Shown in pieces: positions 40,433 to 53,893 of a stretch of DNA of 64,000 bases. Source of the stretch: Magicicada septendecula (Eukaryota; Arthropoda; Insecta; Hemiptera; Cicadidae); the NCBI GenBank assembly GCA_034769895.1, contig CM068368.1:339721076-339785075 (forward strand), written 5' to 3'. The number at the start of each line of letters is the position of its first letter. Position 1 is the stretch's first letter. The notes under the pieces were generated by a model, which searched no databases, was not told the DNA's origin, and was given only the letters and a program-made list of their open reading frames with translations. The position numbers and the translations under genes are program-made.

Positions 40433-42598
40433 TGTTACATGACATTTTTACCATGCCCTTGTAACATAAATGTACTTTGATTATCTTAATAAAAAGTACC
40501 AAGAAACATAAGATTTTTAAGAAATTAGTAAAGAAAGACTTGATTGAATATGGTTATTTTAATTGTTTAATGTATGCTAACGAAGACTGTGATAGTTGTG
40601 TTTATTATAGTTAAAATGAGGTCAATGATGATAAGTAAGAAGGACAATGTTAATGAACTTACTTATGGAATTTTGTTTCATTTGTGCAGACTGTAAATTT
40701 ATAAATACAGTCAGTTAAGGGGAATTATAATATATTACTAATAGTTATTAGTAATTAGTTTGGGTCACCTTAATTAATATTATATATGATAGTGTTAATG
40801 ACACCAATGTTTTTCTTAACAAGAAAGTACCAAAATAATAGTAATAGATTTTTGTAAAATCTAGGCATATTGAGCTTAGACAGTTAAGTTATATGAGTAA
40901 GAATTTCTATTAAAATAATAATGAAACAATATCAGGTTATGTTAAAGGATTACTAAATGTGTCAAATAAATTTAAGAAAGTGAGAAGTACAAAAGAAATA
41001 ATAATAAATGAATTTGGAACAAATAGAATAAAAAGTGTAAATTAATAACTCAAGAAATATAGAACAGAAGATAGTCAAGAGTGGTGTCAAAATGATCAGT
41101 GTTTCATCAGAAGATCAAAGAAACCAATAAAGTGAAGATTAAAGCTCTTATAAAAAAGGTATATCCTTTTAAAGAAAATGACATTTAAATAGTAAAAGTT
41201 TGTTTATATTATTATTATGATGTTACCAGGGTGACAAAAAAGTGTTACATAAAAACCAAGGAGATAGCTGATATAGGCCTTAGCAACTAATATGTTAATA
41301 AAATAAAATGGGATAGTATTATTGGATCTCAATGAAGAAAGGTTGAATTAAACAACTCGTAGTGACAAAAGTAAATTATAAGACATTTTATATCAGTGCA
41401 TCTAAATAAAACCATTAAATAATTATCTTCATCAAGATTAAAATAGAAGAAGGAAGTGCTACAGGACTCTACAGAATTAAACCAGGATATCTCTGAAGAA
41501 ATTGAATCAATTGACACAGGGAGAGAAGTATTTTTGATATAAAATTAATCTGAACCATTTCCTGTTAAGCCTAGACTATAGGTTTCAAAGACATTGAGTA
41601 CACTTTTCATAAAAACCATTTTTGAACTTCCACTGAGAACAATATTAATTAATAGTATTACCATAAGCATAAAAAAACCATTGATGTATAGTGTTACTAT
41701 AATCTAAAGCTAATTAAGTCTAAAAAACATTTTACTAACATAACCTAAACACTGAACTGTGTTACACTATTTATATAATACTGTTAAGGCACATTGTAAC
41801 TATTTCTAATCACATGTATTTTGGTACTTTCCCTATAAAAACTGTTGTTATATCGTAGCCAAAAGGACCTAACTTAACACATTATATTTGTATTTTATTC
41901 ATTAAATATAAAATATGAAATGTTTATGCCCTGAGGTATAGGAGTTACTGCTGCCACTCTGAGCATATTAAAATACAGCTGGCCAAACTTTGTTAAGAAT
42001 TATATTTGACATTTAAAACAAGTTAAAGAATAAATAAAGGATTTGAGTTTACAAAATACAGAAAAAGGTTTATTCGTTTCTTTATTTCATGAATACCAAA
42101 TGGGTATGATACACTAAACAAGATATCTGGTACTGTGAGTTGACTTCAGTAATTAGATTAAGTTGACAACACTCATCATTTGAAAGTCATGGCAGATTTT
42201 TTAAATATGTTTTGATGAGCACAAGTTATCACATTCATTGCTGGAAGAAAAGATTAAAAGAGAGTTAATTACAGAATAAAGAAACCATATATTATTTAAA
42301 TAAATTTATTACTGATATTTCACCAATAAATTTTATTTGCAAATTGGCGCTCAACAAACATCCCCCTGAACAGATACTCATCCTTTAAAACATTAACAAA
42401 GTATACACAAATAATAACCAAGTTAAACAAGGTACAATTCAGATAAATAAACCGTAGATTCGAGACTAGATGTACAGAATTCATGCCAACAAAGTGAGGC
42501 TGTAAAATGTACGAGTAAACCTTATATTACACGTTACAGAATTGGCTATCCCAACAGTGAGGCTAAATAACCTGTAGTAACCATTATTACACGTTACA
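40433..42598 (+). repeat. element A 3' LTR
   Basis: 2166 bp, nearly identical to 34937-37129. Terminal modules start at 42477 and 42539 and the LTR ends at 42598. TATAAAA is at 41834-41840. Confidence 0.9.
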
Positions 42599-43679
42599 AT
42601 ATTAATGCAATGTAAATAAAAGTGAATAGGACCAGGAACAATTAAAGTATACAAAAACTGTTAACATACAATTATACATAAAAAAATTACCGATCATATG
42701 AACATCGAGTAATAAACAAAAGACTTCGCATGTTGCGAATAAAATTAAAATAAGTACGAAAAATAATCGAATCTGTAAAGGGACGCTCGACAAACTACAA
42801 CAATATAAATCGTGCACAGAATGGTTCAAACATGATTTTTGCGTCCGACAGTATAAATAAGTCAGCAGCACCAGGCTCGACCTTCTTTCTTTGGAACACC
42901 TCTGCAGCCAAAGGCTATGGCCGACTGTGGGGCATCCAAGATCGATATCCCAGCAGTACCGTTCGAGTCATCTGAATGCTGAGTGGACCAAGAGGACCAG
43001 ACGACGGACTCCAGGGGAATCAGATGACAACGGAGGATCGACACAGGACTCAGGATCATGACGAGGAATCACTGAGCATCACCGCACAGCAATAAGGTGA
43101 CATAAAACCATTTTTACTCGTCAACCAACGAGTCATAAAAGACATTAAAAAGAAAAGAGTAAAGAGATAATGACAATTTTAATAGTGTAAATAATAATTG
43201 TAAAATTTAATTGGTTAATTTGTAGTAACTTATAATGATATTTAAAATTTACGAAATTATTTTTTGAAATTATAACGTAGCATAAATGTTTAAGTAATTC
43301 TTAAATTAATTGATATTTCATGAATACGATATTCATATGTAATAATATAAAATAATATATAATTTAAAAAGAAATACAATCTGAGCAAGTCGAGAGCACA
43401 TCATATATTATAAAAATTTCTATTTATATATGTAAATTTATATCTTGTGTATTATATTTATGAATATGTGTGTAATGTTATTTGTATAGTGACAAGAATT
43501 GTGTGTATGATGAGCACACACAAAAGAAAAATATTATGCGAATAATAATGATGAAATTTTAATTCGTAATTTTTGAAAATTTTTATAATAAAATTTTGAA
43601 TGATTTTTACAAAGTCGATATGATATAAGAAGTGTTATTATTATTCTAAACACACACCTTTACACCTTTTCTCGTTATA
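42599..43679 (+). repeat. element B 5' LTR, second part
   Basis: It matches 51542-52621 closely. It holds a core promoter TATAAATA at 42852-42859 followed by gtcagcagcaccaggctc, a plausible start-site region. The matching box in the 3' LTR is at 51795-51802. Confidence 0.88.
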
Positions 43680-43800
43680 TAATAATTTGTCGCCCAAGAA
43701 CGTGGGGCGCGACCATGCCATTTAACAATTTATAAAAAAAAATTAAAAGTTAAATGAATGCTCTACTAGTGAATATATGTTAAAAAGTATATATATATAT
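43680..43800 (+). other. element B leader with primer-binding-site-like string
   Basis: TGTCGCCCAAGAACGTGGGGC-like sequence at about 43688-43708 has the position and form of a gypsy primer-binding site, slightly altered. The rest is AT-rich up to the solo LTR. Confidence 0.55.
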
Positions 43801-45969
43801 TGTTACATGACATTTTTGCCATGCCATTTTAACACAAATATACTTTAATTATCTTAACAAAAAATACCAAGAAACATAAGATTTTCAAGAAATCAGTAAT
43901 GAAAGACTTAGTTGAATATTCTTTATTTTATTGTTTAATTTATGTTAACGAAGACTGTAATAATTGTGTTTATCACAGTTAAAATAATGCCAATAATGAT
44001 AAGTAAGGAGGACAATGTTACTGAACTTACTTATGAAATTTTGTTTTATTTATACCAACTGTAAATTTATAAATACAGTAAGTAAGGGGAATTGTAATAT
44101 ATTACTAAGAGTTATTAGTAATTAGTTTGGGTCACATTAATTAAAATTATATATGATAGTGTTAAGAACACTAATGTTTATCTTAATAAGAAAATACAAA
44201 AAAAATAGTAATAGATTTTTGTAAAAACTAGGCATATTGAGCTTAGACAGTTAAGTTATATGAATAAGAATTTCTATTAAAATAATAATGAAAGAATGTC
44301 AGGTTATGCTTTAGGATTACTAAATGTGTCAAATAAATTTAAGAAAGTGAAATGTACAAAAAGAAATAATAATAAATAAGTTTGGAACAAATAGAATAAA
44401 AAGTGTAAATTAATAACTCAAGAAATATAGAAAAGAAGATAGTCAAAAGTGGTGTCAAAATGATCAGTGTTTCATCAGAAGATCAAAGAAACAAATAAAG
44501 TGAAGATCAGAGCTCTTATTAAAAAGGTATATCATTTTAAAGAAAATGACAGATAAAATAGTAAGAGTTTGTTTATGTTATTACTATGATGTCACCAGGG
44601 TGACATAAAAATGTTACATTGGAAACCAATAAAAGAGCTGAGATAGGCCTTAGCAACTAATATGTTATAATAAATGAAATAAGAATTGTATTATTAGATC
44701 TGAATGAAAAAGGTTGAATTAAACACCAGATAGTGACAAAATTAAATTATGAGACATTTTATATCAGTGCACCTAAATAAAAAAATTAAATAATCATCCT
44801 CAACAAGACTAAATAGAAGAAGGAAGTGCTACATGACTATAAAGAAGTAAACTAGTGAATCTCTGAAGAAATTCAATCAACTGACACATGAAGAGAAGTA
44901 TTTTTTTTATATAAAATTAAACTGAACCATTCCCTGTTAAGCCTAGACTATAGGTTTCAAAGACACTGATTACACTTTTAATAAAAACCATTTGGAACTT
45001 TTACTGAGAACAATATTAATGAATAGTATTACCATCAGTATAAAAAACCATTAATGTATAGTGTTACTATAATCTAAAGTGAACTAAGTCTAAAAAACGT
45101 TTTACTAAACATAACCTAAACGCTGAACTTTGTTAAACTATTCATATAATCCTGTTAAGGTACTTTGTAACTATTTATAACCCCATGTATTTTGGTACTT
45201 TTCTTCTAATAACTGTTGTTTATATCGTAGTCAAAAGGACCTAACATAACACAATATATTTGTATTTTATTTAATAAATATAATTGTTATCCTTGAGATG
45301 AAGAATCTCTGAATGCTACTGCTGCCATACGTAAAGAACCGCTGGGTGAGATTTTGTTAATGATTATATATGTTATTTAAAAAAACAATTCAAAGAAAAT
45401 AATAAAAGGATTTTGAGTATAATAAATACAGATAAAAGGTTTATTCGTTTCTTTATTTCATGAATACAAAATGGGTATGATATACTAAACAATATATTTG
45501 AGACTGTGTATTGGCTTCAGCACTTAGATTAAGTTGGCAACACTACTCATTTGAAAGGAAAGGCAGATTATTCAAACCTGCTTGGCTAAACTTTAGTTAT
45601 CACATTCATTTCTTAAAAGGAAAGATTAAAAGAGATTCAATTATAACTGATAAAGAAACAATACAAGATTTTAATAAAGATTAATAATTAATATTTTACA
45701 AAAAATAAATTTTATTTGCAACCTGTGATTGCAAATTGGCGCTCAACAAACATTCCCCTGAACAGATACTCATCCTATAAAATATTAACTAGGTATACAT
45801 TAATTAATCAAGATATAAGCAAGGTACACGTATAAAGTACGAGTCTCTTTTTAACGTTACAGAATTGGCGATCCCAACAGTGAGGCTAAATAACCTGCAG
45901 TAACCGTTTTATACGTTATAGAATTGACGCCAACAACGTGAGGCTGTAAAACATACGAGATTACACGTT

Positions 45970-45972
<3 letters not shown>
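43801..45972 (+). repeat. solo LTR of the element A family
   Basis: 2172 bp, starting TGTTACATGACATTT and ending ACACGTTACA, flanked by alternating AT on both sides as expected for an ATAT target. It is visibly more diverged from the two A LTRs than they are from each other. Its terminal modules (starts at 45862 and 45921) occur in the opposite order. The TATA box is lost. Recombination between two LTRs of an older insertion explains it. Confidence 0.85.
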
Positions 45973-46015
<43 letters not shown>

Positions 46016-48058
46016 TGCATATTATAGGATAATTATTATTCATGTTTAAATATTATTTGTTTATTAGTATATTTAAATTGTTGTGTATTATATTCGCACA
46101 ACTGGAGCTCAACAAGTAATTGTATTGTAAATGAAAGTATTATATATTATGGAAAAGGTATAATAATAATAATTATAATTATTATAATAAATCAGGCTAT
46201 TAGAAACGCGATAACCAATAATAATTATTTAAAAACATAATATAAAGATGTGCCGTGGTTATATCGAAAATTAAACACCAGGGGCACTTAATTTTATTTT
46301 TCGTGCGTTCGGCGCACTATCGCGGTTTGTTCGATGCCCGCGTTGATATCGAAATCAAATCGTTCGCTGCTACCGTGAGTGGTGACGTCATTGGGCAGGC
46401 GGTGGTCTTCGCTTATTAACGAAATTTAGTCAGCAACGTCGTAGTTTCTATAAGTTAACGTCGAGCCGGGCGTCGTTCTCTTTTCTCGTTCAACCTCGGG
46501 GGCGACTGGATTGTGATGGCGTAAATTTGTACTTCACTATGCATAGATAAATTTCATAAAGAGCTTCAGGTTTCTCCGCCTAGTCGAGGGGAAAGGGGTC
46601 CAGGTCATGGGCACGCTTCATCTACGCCCATCCGCAGAGCCTGCGTAAGAAAACCCCAACGCCGTCACGCCGTCCGGCCTCGTCTTTCACACACCACGGA
46701 AATCCAGGAACGTCTTTAGTGCCCGCCGAAAGATCAGGTGGGAAAATTCCATTATGTAATAAACATCACACTCGAAGTGCTCAGCAGGTTGTCGGGGAAC
46801 ACACACGCTAAAATCTATACCTCGATATTAAACTCATGTTAAGATTACTGAACATGTTTAGTGAAAACATGCTGAAGTGTGGGCATCACTGACTGGGTTA
46901 TAAGTTACATATAAGTATTCGTGCTTTGATTTGTATAGAGTCATGGGTTACCTTTCAATTATTTAAATATTTAATTCTATTCCTGTGAAAAGACAAAACA
47001 GTTTAAAACTCTTTTTCACAATATTCAGAGCTTAAGAAAATGTAATACTTGCGGAGTGCTTGCATCTGCCTGCCATAGGACCGGTGAACCTGCATGTTTC
47101 TATTTGTTCTCTGATTTTTCTAAATTTAAAATTTTCTTTATTTGGTTATTTTGCTGGTTCAGTTTATTTATTCAAAAATTATTTTATTCCGTAAATTCCT
47201 ATACTTATTTAACTTAACACTTTAATTTAATTTAGTTAACTTAATATTTAACTTAATATGCGATACTTAATTTTTATCTCAACAACTAATTACTTTAATT
47301 GGATTCATTAACTGTTTAATTTAATTTAGTCACTTTTATTTAATTAACAAACTTGAACCTCGGTTACTGTGATCACGGTTTTCAGTTGATGTGATCAATC
47401 CTAGTGATGGGGAACAGGTAGATGTAAGTACTTCGGCACACTTGAGTAATGTTTCTTTGAATTTACTTATTAATCATTATTTTTCAATTATCGATTATTA
47501 TTGTATTATTTAATTATCATGGATTGTTTGCTCCAGACATTTATACTTATTATGTGTTCATAAATGGTTCCTGCATTACTCATGCAATACAAACTGTTGT
47601 AAAGTATAGGAAGTAAATGTCATAATTATGATACTAATAAATTCAGTGGGTTGGCATGCCATTATTAAATTTGTAGAAAATACTTTGACATATTTCATGT
47701 AATTAATCCACCAAGTGACTGTAAATACTGTGAAGTATTTTGTGAATTAAATCATTATATGAAAATTAAGGAAAGAGCTGAATGGTACTCTATTATGAAG
47801 AAACTTAAAAGAAAAAAAAAGAAAGATTATAAAATTATTGTTAAAAAAAAAACTTAAATAAATCTTGTTACTGTTACTGTTGATCAGCTGTTTTCTTGCA
47901 AGACCTGTCACTATGGCTCAGCACATTTTATTTCCAATCTAGGCCACTTGCCTAGTCCTAAATATTAAGCCAGAAAAAAAAACTTTTTTTTTGTGATTAG
48001 AAAAGGTGGGTGCAAAAACATTCTGGGTACAAGGGGGCGTTTCAAAGATACGTTCGAC
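45973..48058 (+). other. element B leader region, unassigned
   Basis: It starts with an (AT)n run to about 46011. A PBS-like string, actggagctcaac, lies at about 46101-46113. 46240-46790 is CpG-containing and GC-richer, with a TGACGTCA at 46383-46390; it may be a foreign insertion. 46800-48058 is AT-rich without a frame. Confidence 0.4.
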
Positions 48059-49344
48059 ATGGCAGAACAGGGTAGCTTCGATATGGGGCACTTCGAGACA
48101 TGATGCACTCCATGATAGTGGACTTAAGACAAGATAATTTAAGACTAAAGGAAGAATTAAAACAAGATAATTTAGGACTAAATGAAGCATTAAAACAAGA
48201 TAATTTAAGACTGAAGGAAGAATTAAAGGCAGAAATTATAGAAAGTACTACGCAGTTAGCTGATAAAATTGCGGACACTAACACACGCATTAATGCACTC
48301 AAAACGAAATTTTAACAAGCACTTCACGAACAAGCTGTTAAAATGGAAAACAAGAACAAAGAACTACGTGCAGAGTGGAAGAAAGATTTAAAAGATACCT
48401 ATAAATAAATAGCAGATCATTGGAATGATAAACTAAATGCAGTAAAACATGAACAAGATAGCAAAATACGTGATGTCCATGATCAGATTAAAGCGGACAC
48501 AAACAAAACGTGTGAACTAGAAACACGAACTAATATAACAGAGACTAAACTAGAAGAAACGTCCAAAACTGCTAAGGACTATTCTGGTGAAATGACTAAT
48601 ATTAAAGAAGAGGTGAAGACAGAAATGGATCAACTTCGAGCTGAGCTACGTAGACGTCCAGCCAAGATGATGGTCTATCCAACACCATTAGAAGATAGAG
48701 TTAAGCTCACATTTGCAGGAAATAAGTGGGAGAACAGTGTGGAATTTTTGGTTAATTGCGATAAAGAAATGGATCAAATTGGTAATAATATCAATGATAC
48801 TGAGAAAATAAATTTTGTTACGCTCCATTTCAAGGATTCAGCTGCACAGTGGTATGCTATCATACGCGATAATATTACGACTTATCAGCAATTTCGTGAT
48901 TCTTTTGAAAATAGGTATTGGAACATCCATACGCAACGTCAGGTACGTGATCAGTTATAATATGGTAGATTTAGTATTCATGGTCGCCAAAGTATTGAGC
49001 AATATACGATAGCACAGATTGAGAGAGTAAAACATCTTAAACCTAGATTTTCAGAGTACGAAATAATATCCAAACTATCTTACCATTTTCACAAAAATAT
49101 CCAGCTCGCTGTCTACATGCAAGGTATTAAAACGATTGAGGAATTTTTAATACTTGTAACACAATCTGAAAACATCACTCGCGGTGAGAATAAACAACAC
49201 CATTATCAACCGCACAGTAATTATAATCACAACAGTAATAATTATAAACAACAAACACAACAAACGCGAAATAAATCATACGTTAACGCGAGTACCGCAC
49301 AAGATACACTAACACAAGCTAATAAGCAATGCGCTCGTCAATAG
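48059..49344 (+). pseudogene. gag: gag pseudogene of element B
   Basis: A likely start is ATG at 48059; the frame shifts by one base near 48099 and then stays in one register to 49344. It is broken by TAA codons at 48313, 48406 and 48958. The N-terminal part carries three exact 33-bp repeats (48127-48225) encoding QDNLRLKEEL-type 11-residue units, part of a coiled coil. The capsid-like part has FKDSAAQWY, FENRYW, VRDQL, KLSYHFHKNI and GIKTIEEF, matching the same places in the Gag of element A. The C-terminus is rich in Asn, His and Gln. No CCHC knuckle is seen. It is non-functional. Confidence 0.85.
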
Positions 49345-49700
49345 AAACAGAGAGAGACCGATATGAGAGAGAGAGATTGAACGTGGAAAGAAGAAGAGAG
49401 GTTATGTATGGCGTTCGTCTTCAAAGAAATTCTCAACACCATATGATCGCCCACTCTATGCGATACAAATGAACAATGAAAAAAAAGAGGGTGCGAAGTG
49501 GAAATAGGTGTACAGTTAGCTTCTCAAAAATAATGACTGAAAACACATAGAAAGCAGTACAATACCAGCGACATATTTCCTGCCAACATACGTGAAGAAA
49601 TCTAAGTTAAAAATGATTAAGAAATGCGACTACTACCTATACGCTTCGAAACAACTAATGAAGTAAAAAAAATGCTACAGAATCTAATTGAAGAAATTAA
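49345..49700 (+). other. deletion junction between gag and integrase of element B
   Basis: Only about 350 bp separate gag from integrase, where protease, RT and RNase H would need over 2 kb. A (GA)n tract lies at about 49350-49375. A short open piece, RLLPIRFETTNEVKK (about 49624-49668), may be the RNase H-integrase linker. Confidence 0.6.
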
Positions 49701-50851
49701 ATGCAATTAAAAGATCTTATATTGCGGAATTTAAAACGTCAGTCTCATCTAGCAGGTCAGTATAAGCTATATATTCTTTTCAAGTTAATAAGACATGACT
49801 GGAAAATTATGTTGACAAATGAAATGTTATTTAAAATGATTACACCAACTCATGAGAGCTTAGCTCATGCCTCGGCATTAAAATGTTATTTATCCCTACG
49901 AGAAGATTTTACAATTAACAACATGTTCAGGAAGATTAAAGGTGAGTTGAAGAAATGCTACGATTGCCAGACTGCTAAGCAACCTAATCTTCATACCTAC
50001 GTGGAAATGCAAAGTGTACAGAAGGAGGCGAAAGAGGAGTTAGTTGCAGTGGACTTCTTAGGCCCATTACCACGATCAAGTCGGGAGATTAGAAGACACA
50101 TACTGGTCTGTATAGACGTGTTTTCTAAGGCAGTTCATCTGTATCCTTTTATGCGACCCACAACGAAAGCCGTCCTAAAAATTCTGTTACAAAAATATAT
50201 TCCGATGTATGGTAAAACGAAGAGAATTCTTAGTGATCAAGGAGTACAGTTTCAAAGCGTCGTATGGAATAGAGTATTAAGGGAAAATGGAATTCAGCCC
50301 ATACTCACATCCGTCAGACATCCACAGGTAAATTTAGCCGAGAGAGTGAATAAAGAATTGGGTAAGTACCTACGTATTTACTGCCATAATCAACACAATA
50401 GATGGGCAGAATATTTACCGTTCTTTGAACAAGTCATTAATGATAATTATAGCGAAGCAACAAGCTACACACGGACAGAGCTTGAGCAAGGACGTCATCC
50501 CGACAGATTCTGGAAGGAGTACGTTCACAAACCTGCTTATCAGAACTTACCTGTACCTTTAAGCATTAAAATGCTCATGCTAAGAGTAGAATAATTGAAA
50601 GAGGTAATAAGAGAATGAAAAGATTTAACAGAACTCATAAGTTACAGAATTTTAATGTTGGAGAGAGAGTGTTATTAAAAACAAATCCAGTTGGCAAACG
50701 CATAGACAATACTGCTAAAAAATTCTTTAGACTGTATGATGGACCTTATACTTTGCTAAGACAAGTTGGCAAGCAAACGTTTATTGTACATGATGACACA
50801 CGACAGAGAGAGATAGGCAGATATCATGCGAGCTCTCTAAGGAAATTTTAA
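49701..50851 (+). pseudogene. integrase of element B, frameshifted
   Basis: It would join retrotransposon DNA to the genome. The first frame (49701-50594) has the zinc-binding HHCC set (His51, His56, Cys86, Cys89) and the catalytic triad in AVDFLGPLP (Asp118), ILSDQGVQF (Asp179) and LAERVNKELG (Glu214). The second frame (to 50851) has the C-terminal module with GERVLLKTNP and DGPYTLL, the GPY/F type. They are in different registers; the break is best placed in the A-run near 50566-50570, where one A appears to be missing. The upstream ATG is internal to the old pol frame. The core resembles Ty3/gypsy integrases. It is a remnant. Confidence 0.88.
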
Positions 50852-51154
50852 GAATGAGTAAGTAGGTCACTATTACAATTAAAGGAGAACGCACGCTATA
50901 AAAAGTTAAAGTGGATATAGGCCTACTAACGAATCCATGAAGCACTTCAACATGTAAGGGGGGGGGGAATATTCTGTTCAGTCTACCCTACAAAAGGATA
51001 AATTAAATAATGATTATACCATTATTATGAGCATAATTAATTAAATTAAATGAATATTGTAGTAATAAAATGTAATGTAAATTTTGTCAAATGCAAAAGG
51101 CAAAAATTTAATAAAGAAGTTTATTAAATTTTTTATTTTTAAGCAGGGAAATAA
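50852..51154 (+). other. 3' untranslated region and polypurine tract of element B
   Basis: Contains a G-run at 50959-50967 and, directly against the LTR, agcagggaaataa, the more likely plus-strand primer. Confidence 0.55.
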
Positions 51155-52621
51155 TGCAACAGTACGTCTGGGTAAGTTATTGTGCATTGTCGCAGTTAGT
51201 TAAAAAAACTGCTAAATTAGAATAAATAACTAATATTGTCAGTATTTAAAAAAATGCGTATTGAAAGCTGTAATTAACCAGCGAAGGGGACCACCGAACA
51301 TACAAGTCGGTACCGGAATGTCACGCCACGCACAAACTGAGAGTGTGTTACAGTGTATTTTATATACACTGAAAGCCAGTTGAATCCGCCATAGCGTCAC
51401 CCCTGAATAAATGTGAATTAAATAAGTAATTTATTTAAATTATGGTAGGTGCGCGTAAGACATGACAAAACAAATTACGCCACGTTATTAATAATATAAA
51501 GACGCGCACATGTGCAAAATCTAGTGCGAAACAAATGATACATATTAATGCAGTGTAAATAAAAGTGAATAGAACCAGGAACAATTAAAGTATAGAAAAA
51601 CTGTTAACATACAATTATACATAAAAAAATTACCGATCATATGAACATCGAGTAATAAACAAAAGACTTCGCATGTTGCGAATAAAATTAAAATAAGTAC
51701 GAAAAATAATCGAATCTGTAAAGGGACGCTCGACAAACTACAACAATATAAATCGTGCACAGAATGGTTCAAACATGATTTTTGCGCCCGACAGTATAAA
51801 TAAGCCAGCAGCACCAGGCTCGACCTTCTTTCTTTGGAACACCTCTGCAGCCGAAGGCTATGGCCGACTGTGGGGCATCCAGGGTCGATATCCCAGCAGT
51901 ACCGTTCGAGTCATCTGAATGCTGAGTGGACCAGGAGGACCAGACGACGGACTCCAGGGGAATCAGATGACAACGGAGGATCGACACAGGACTCAGGATC
52001 ATGACGAGGAATCACTGAGCATCACCGCACAGCAATAAGGTGACATAAAACTATTTTTACTCGTCAACCAGCGAGTCATAAAAGACATTAAAAAGAAAAG
52101 AGTAAAGAGATAATGACAATTTTAATAGTGTAAATAATAATTGTAAAATTTAATTGGTTAATTTGTAGTAACTTATAATGATATTTAAAATTTACGAAAT
52201 TATTTTTTGAAATTATAACGTAGCATAAATGTTTAAGTAATTCTTAAATTGATTGATATTTCATGAATACGATATTCATATGTAATAATATAAAATAATA
52301 TGGAATTTAAAAAGAAATACAATCTGAGCAAGTCGAGAGCACATCATATATTATAAAAATTTCTATTTATATATGTAAATTTATATCTTCTGTATTATAT
52401 TTATGAATATGTGTGTAATGTTATTTGTATAGTGACAATAATTGTGTGTATGATGAGCACACACAAAAGAAAAATATTATGCGAATAATAATGATGAAAT
52501 TTTAATTCGTAATTTTTGAAAATTTTTATAATAAAATTTTGAATGATTTTTACAAAGTCGATATGATATAAGAAGTGTTATTATTATTTTAAACACACAC
52601 CTTTACACCTTTCTCGTTATA
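51155..52621 (+). repeat. element B 3' LTR
   Basis: 1467 bp and uninterrupted. It contains the site (gatacatattaatgc, around 51537-51551) where element A went into the other copy. TATAAATA lies at 51795-51802. Confidence 0.88.
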
Positions 52622-53893
52622 ATACACATAGACTATTTTCTTCACAGTATAATGTGAGATTTTGCGAGTACATGACACAATGTTGCATCTGGTTGAAACA
52701 CTGCTTTCTTCAAGTCTACGGTATACCCTTGTATATTATTCAAACACATACTCACCTGTGTAATACTGGTGCCCTGGTGTGCACACCGCTAAGCTAGATA
52801 GTTTTTTCAGTCGGCACCCCATATGGCCAGTCGGCGTTTGTTAAAACGTGGCTATAATGATGACGTCACGGCACTCTGTTTATTGATGTTGGAAGCATGC
52901 CGACTGCGGCTGCCTTGTATCCGTTAGGTAAGAACAAATTTACACTGTTGTCGAAGCACACGCATGCACCATTGCACAAAACTCAATCACTGTACAGCTA
53001 TGTATTCGTAATCTAAGAACTTAGCGTGGTTTAGACTTAGTATTGGGGAAAATTTCCGTAAAAGCTGAGTGTTTTCAAATAATAACCTAGTCACTATATT
53101 TGGAACGCAGTGAGTGAAAAGTGTTCATGCGTTATCACAGTGTAACATATAAAGAGGCAATAGAACCATGTATTCTCTTCCGTATGGATACCACTCTGTT
53201 ACGGTTGCCCTATCCACAGTATATCGACACACTATTCACCTTTAATGTTAGTCGTAAACACGCAGTTCGTATGGAAATTGTCTTTATGGAAATAACATTC
53301 CACAACACATTGTCCCACAACTTTCTATTCCACTCTATTTCGGTAGTGCTTACCGCCACCATCAGCCTGAATATTGTCCTAACCCTTAACCAATTAAATT
53401 CCATTTGTTATTAAAGTAATTCGAATTCGGAATTAATCAAAACATGAAATCAAGCAGAACAAACAATGCGTTTGTTTAAAATTTGATTAATTTTTAAGTA
53501 ATAGACGTAAATGGCGAAATTTTAAAATCTTTTCTTGATCTGTATTATTTATTGAAGACGACATAACTTCTGAACTGAATTCCTATTCACATGGGCCCTG
53601 TTGACACGTGGACTCACATGAATTACCTGCTAAAATAGCACCTCATTTACGAATTACACATTAAAAAATATTAAAAATTAACTTTACTTGTATAAAATTA
53701 TATAGATTTAGATTTTTCTTATCTTATTGTGTAGCATTTTTGGACAATATTTTATTTTGTAGGAGCCTTTATTATCTGGTAATAACATAACTTTTTCTTT
53801 CGCTTGTCTTACTGGACACACGTCGCCACATTATGTTTACAATCATGTAATAGCTATAGGCCTATATGGAACTGATAATATTAAGAGATAGTA
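52622..53893. other. non-coding flank with a promoter-like patch
   Basis: 52800-52930 is GC-richer, with a perfect CRE palindrome TGACGTCA at 52861-52868 and a candidate first exon (listed next). The 97-codon frame 53121-53414 has no recognised domain. Confidence 0.4.
52897..52927 (+). CDS. candidate first coding exon (weak)
   Basis: ATG at 52897 opens ten codons (MPTAAALYPL) that run into TTAG|GTAAGAA, a good splice-donor match, just downstream of a CRE and in CpG-containing sequence. No downstream exon can be named, since the next 1 kb leads into a transposon. It could be chance. Confidence 0.2.

Larger units (their letters stand above)
34937..42598 (+). mobile_element. element A: young, RT-truncated LTR retrotransposon
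   Basis: It has a 5' LTR at 34937-37129, an internal region with gag, protease and partial RT, and a 3' LTR at 40433-42598. Both LTRs start TGTTACATGACA and end CACGTTACA. The flanks ccata and atatta, compared with catatta in the unsplit 3' LTR of B, show insertion with an ATA or ATAT target duplication. The LTRs differ at only scattered positions, so it is much younger than B. Loss of the rest of RT, RNase H and integrase makes it non-autonomous. Confidence 0.9.

Noticed and set aside
42602..43059. 89- and 65-codon minus frames in the B LTR, repeated at 51545-52002
   Set aside because: They are LTR sequence antisense to the promoter region, with no similarity to proteins.
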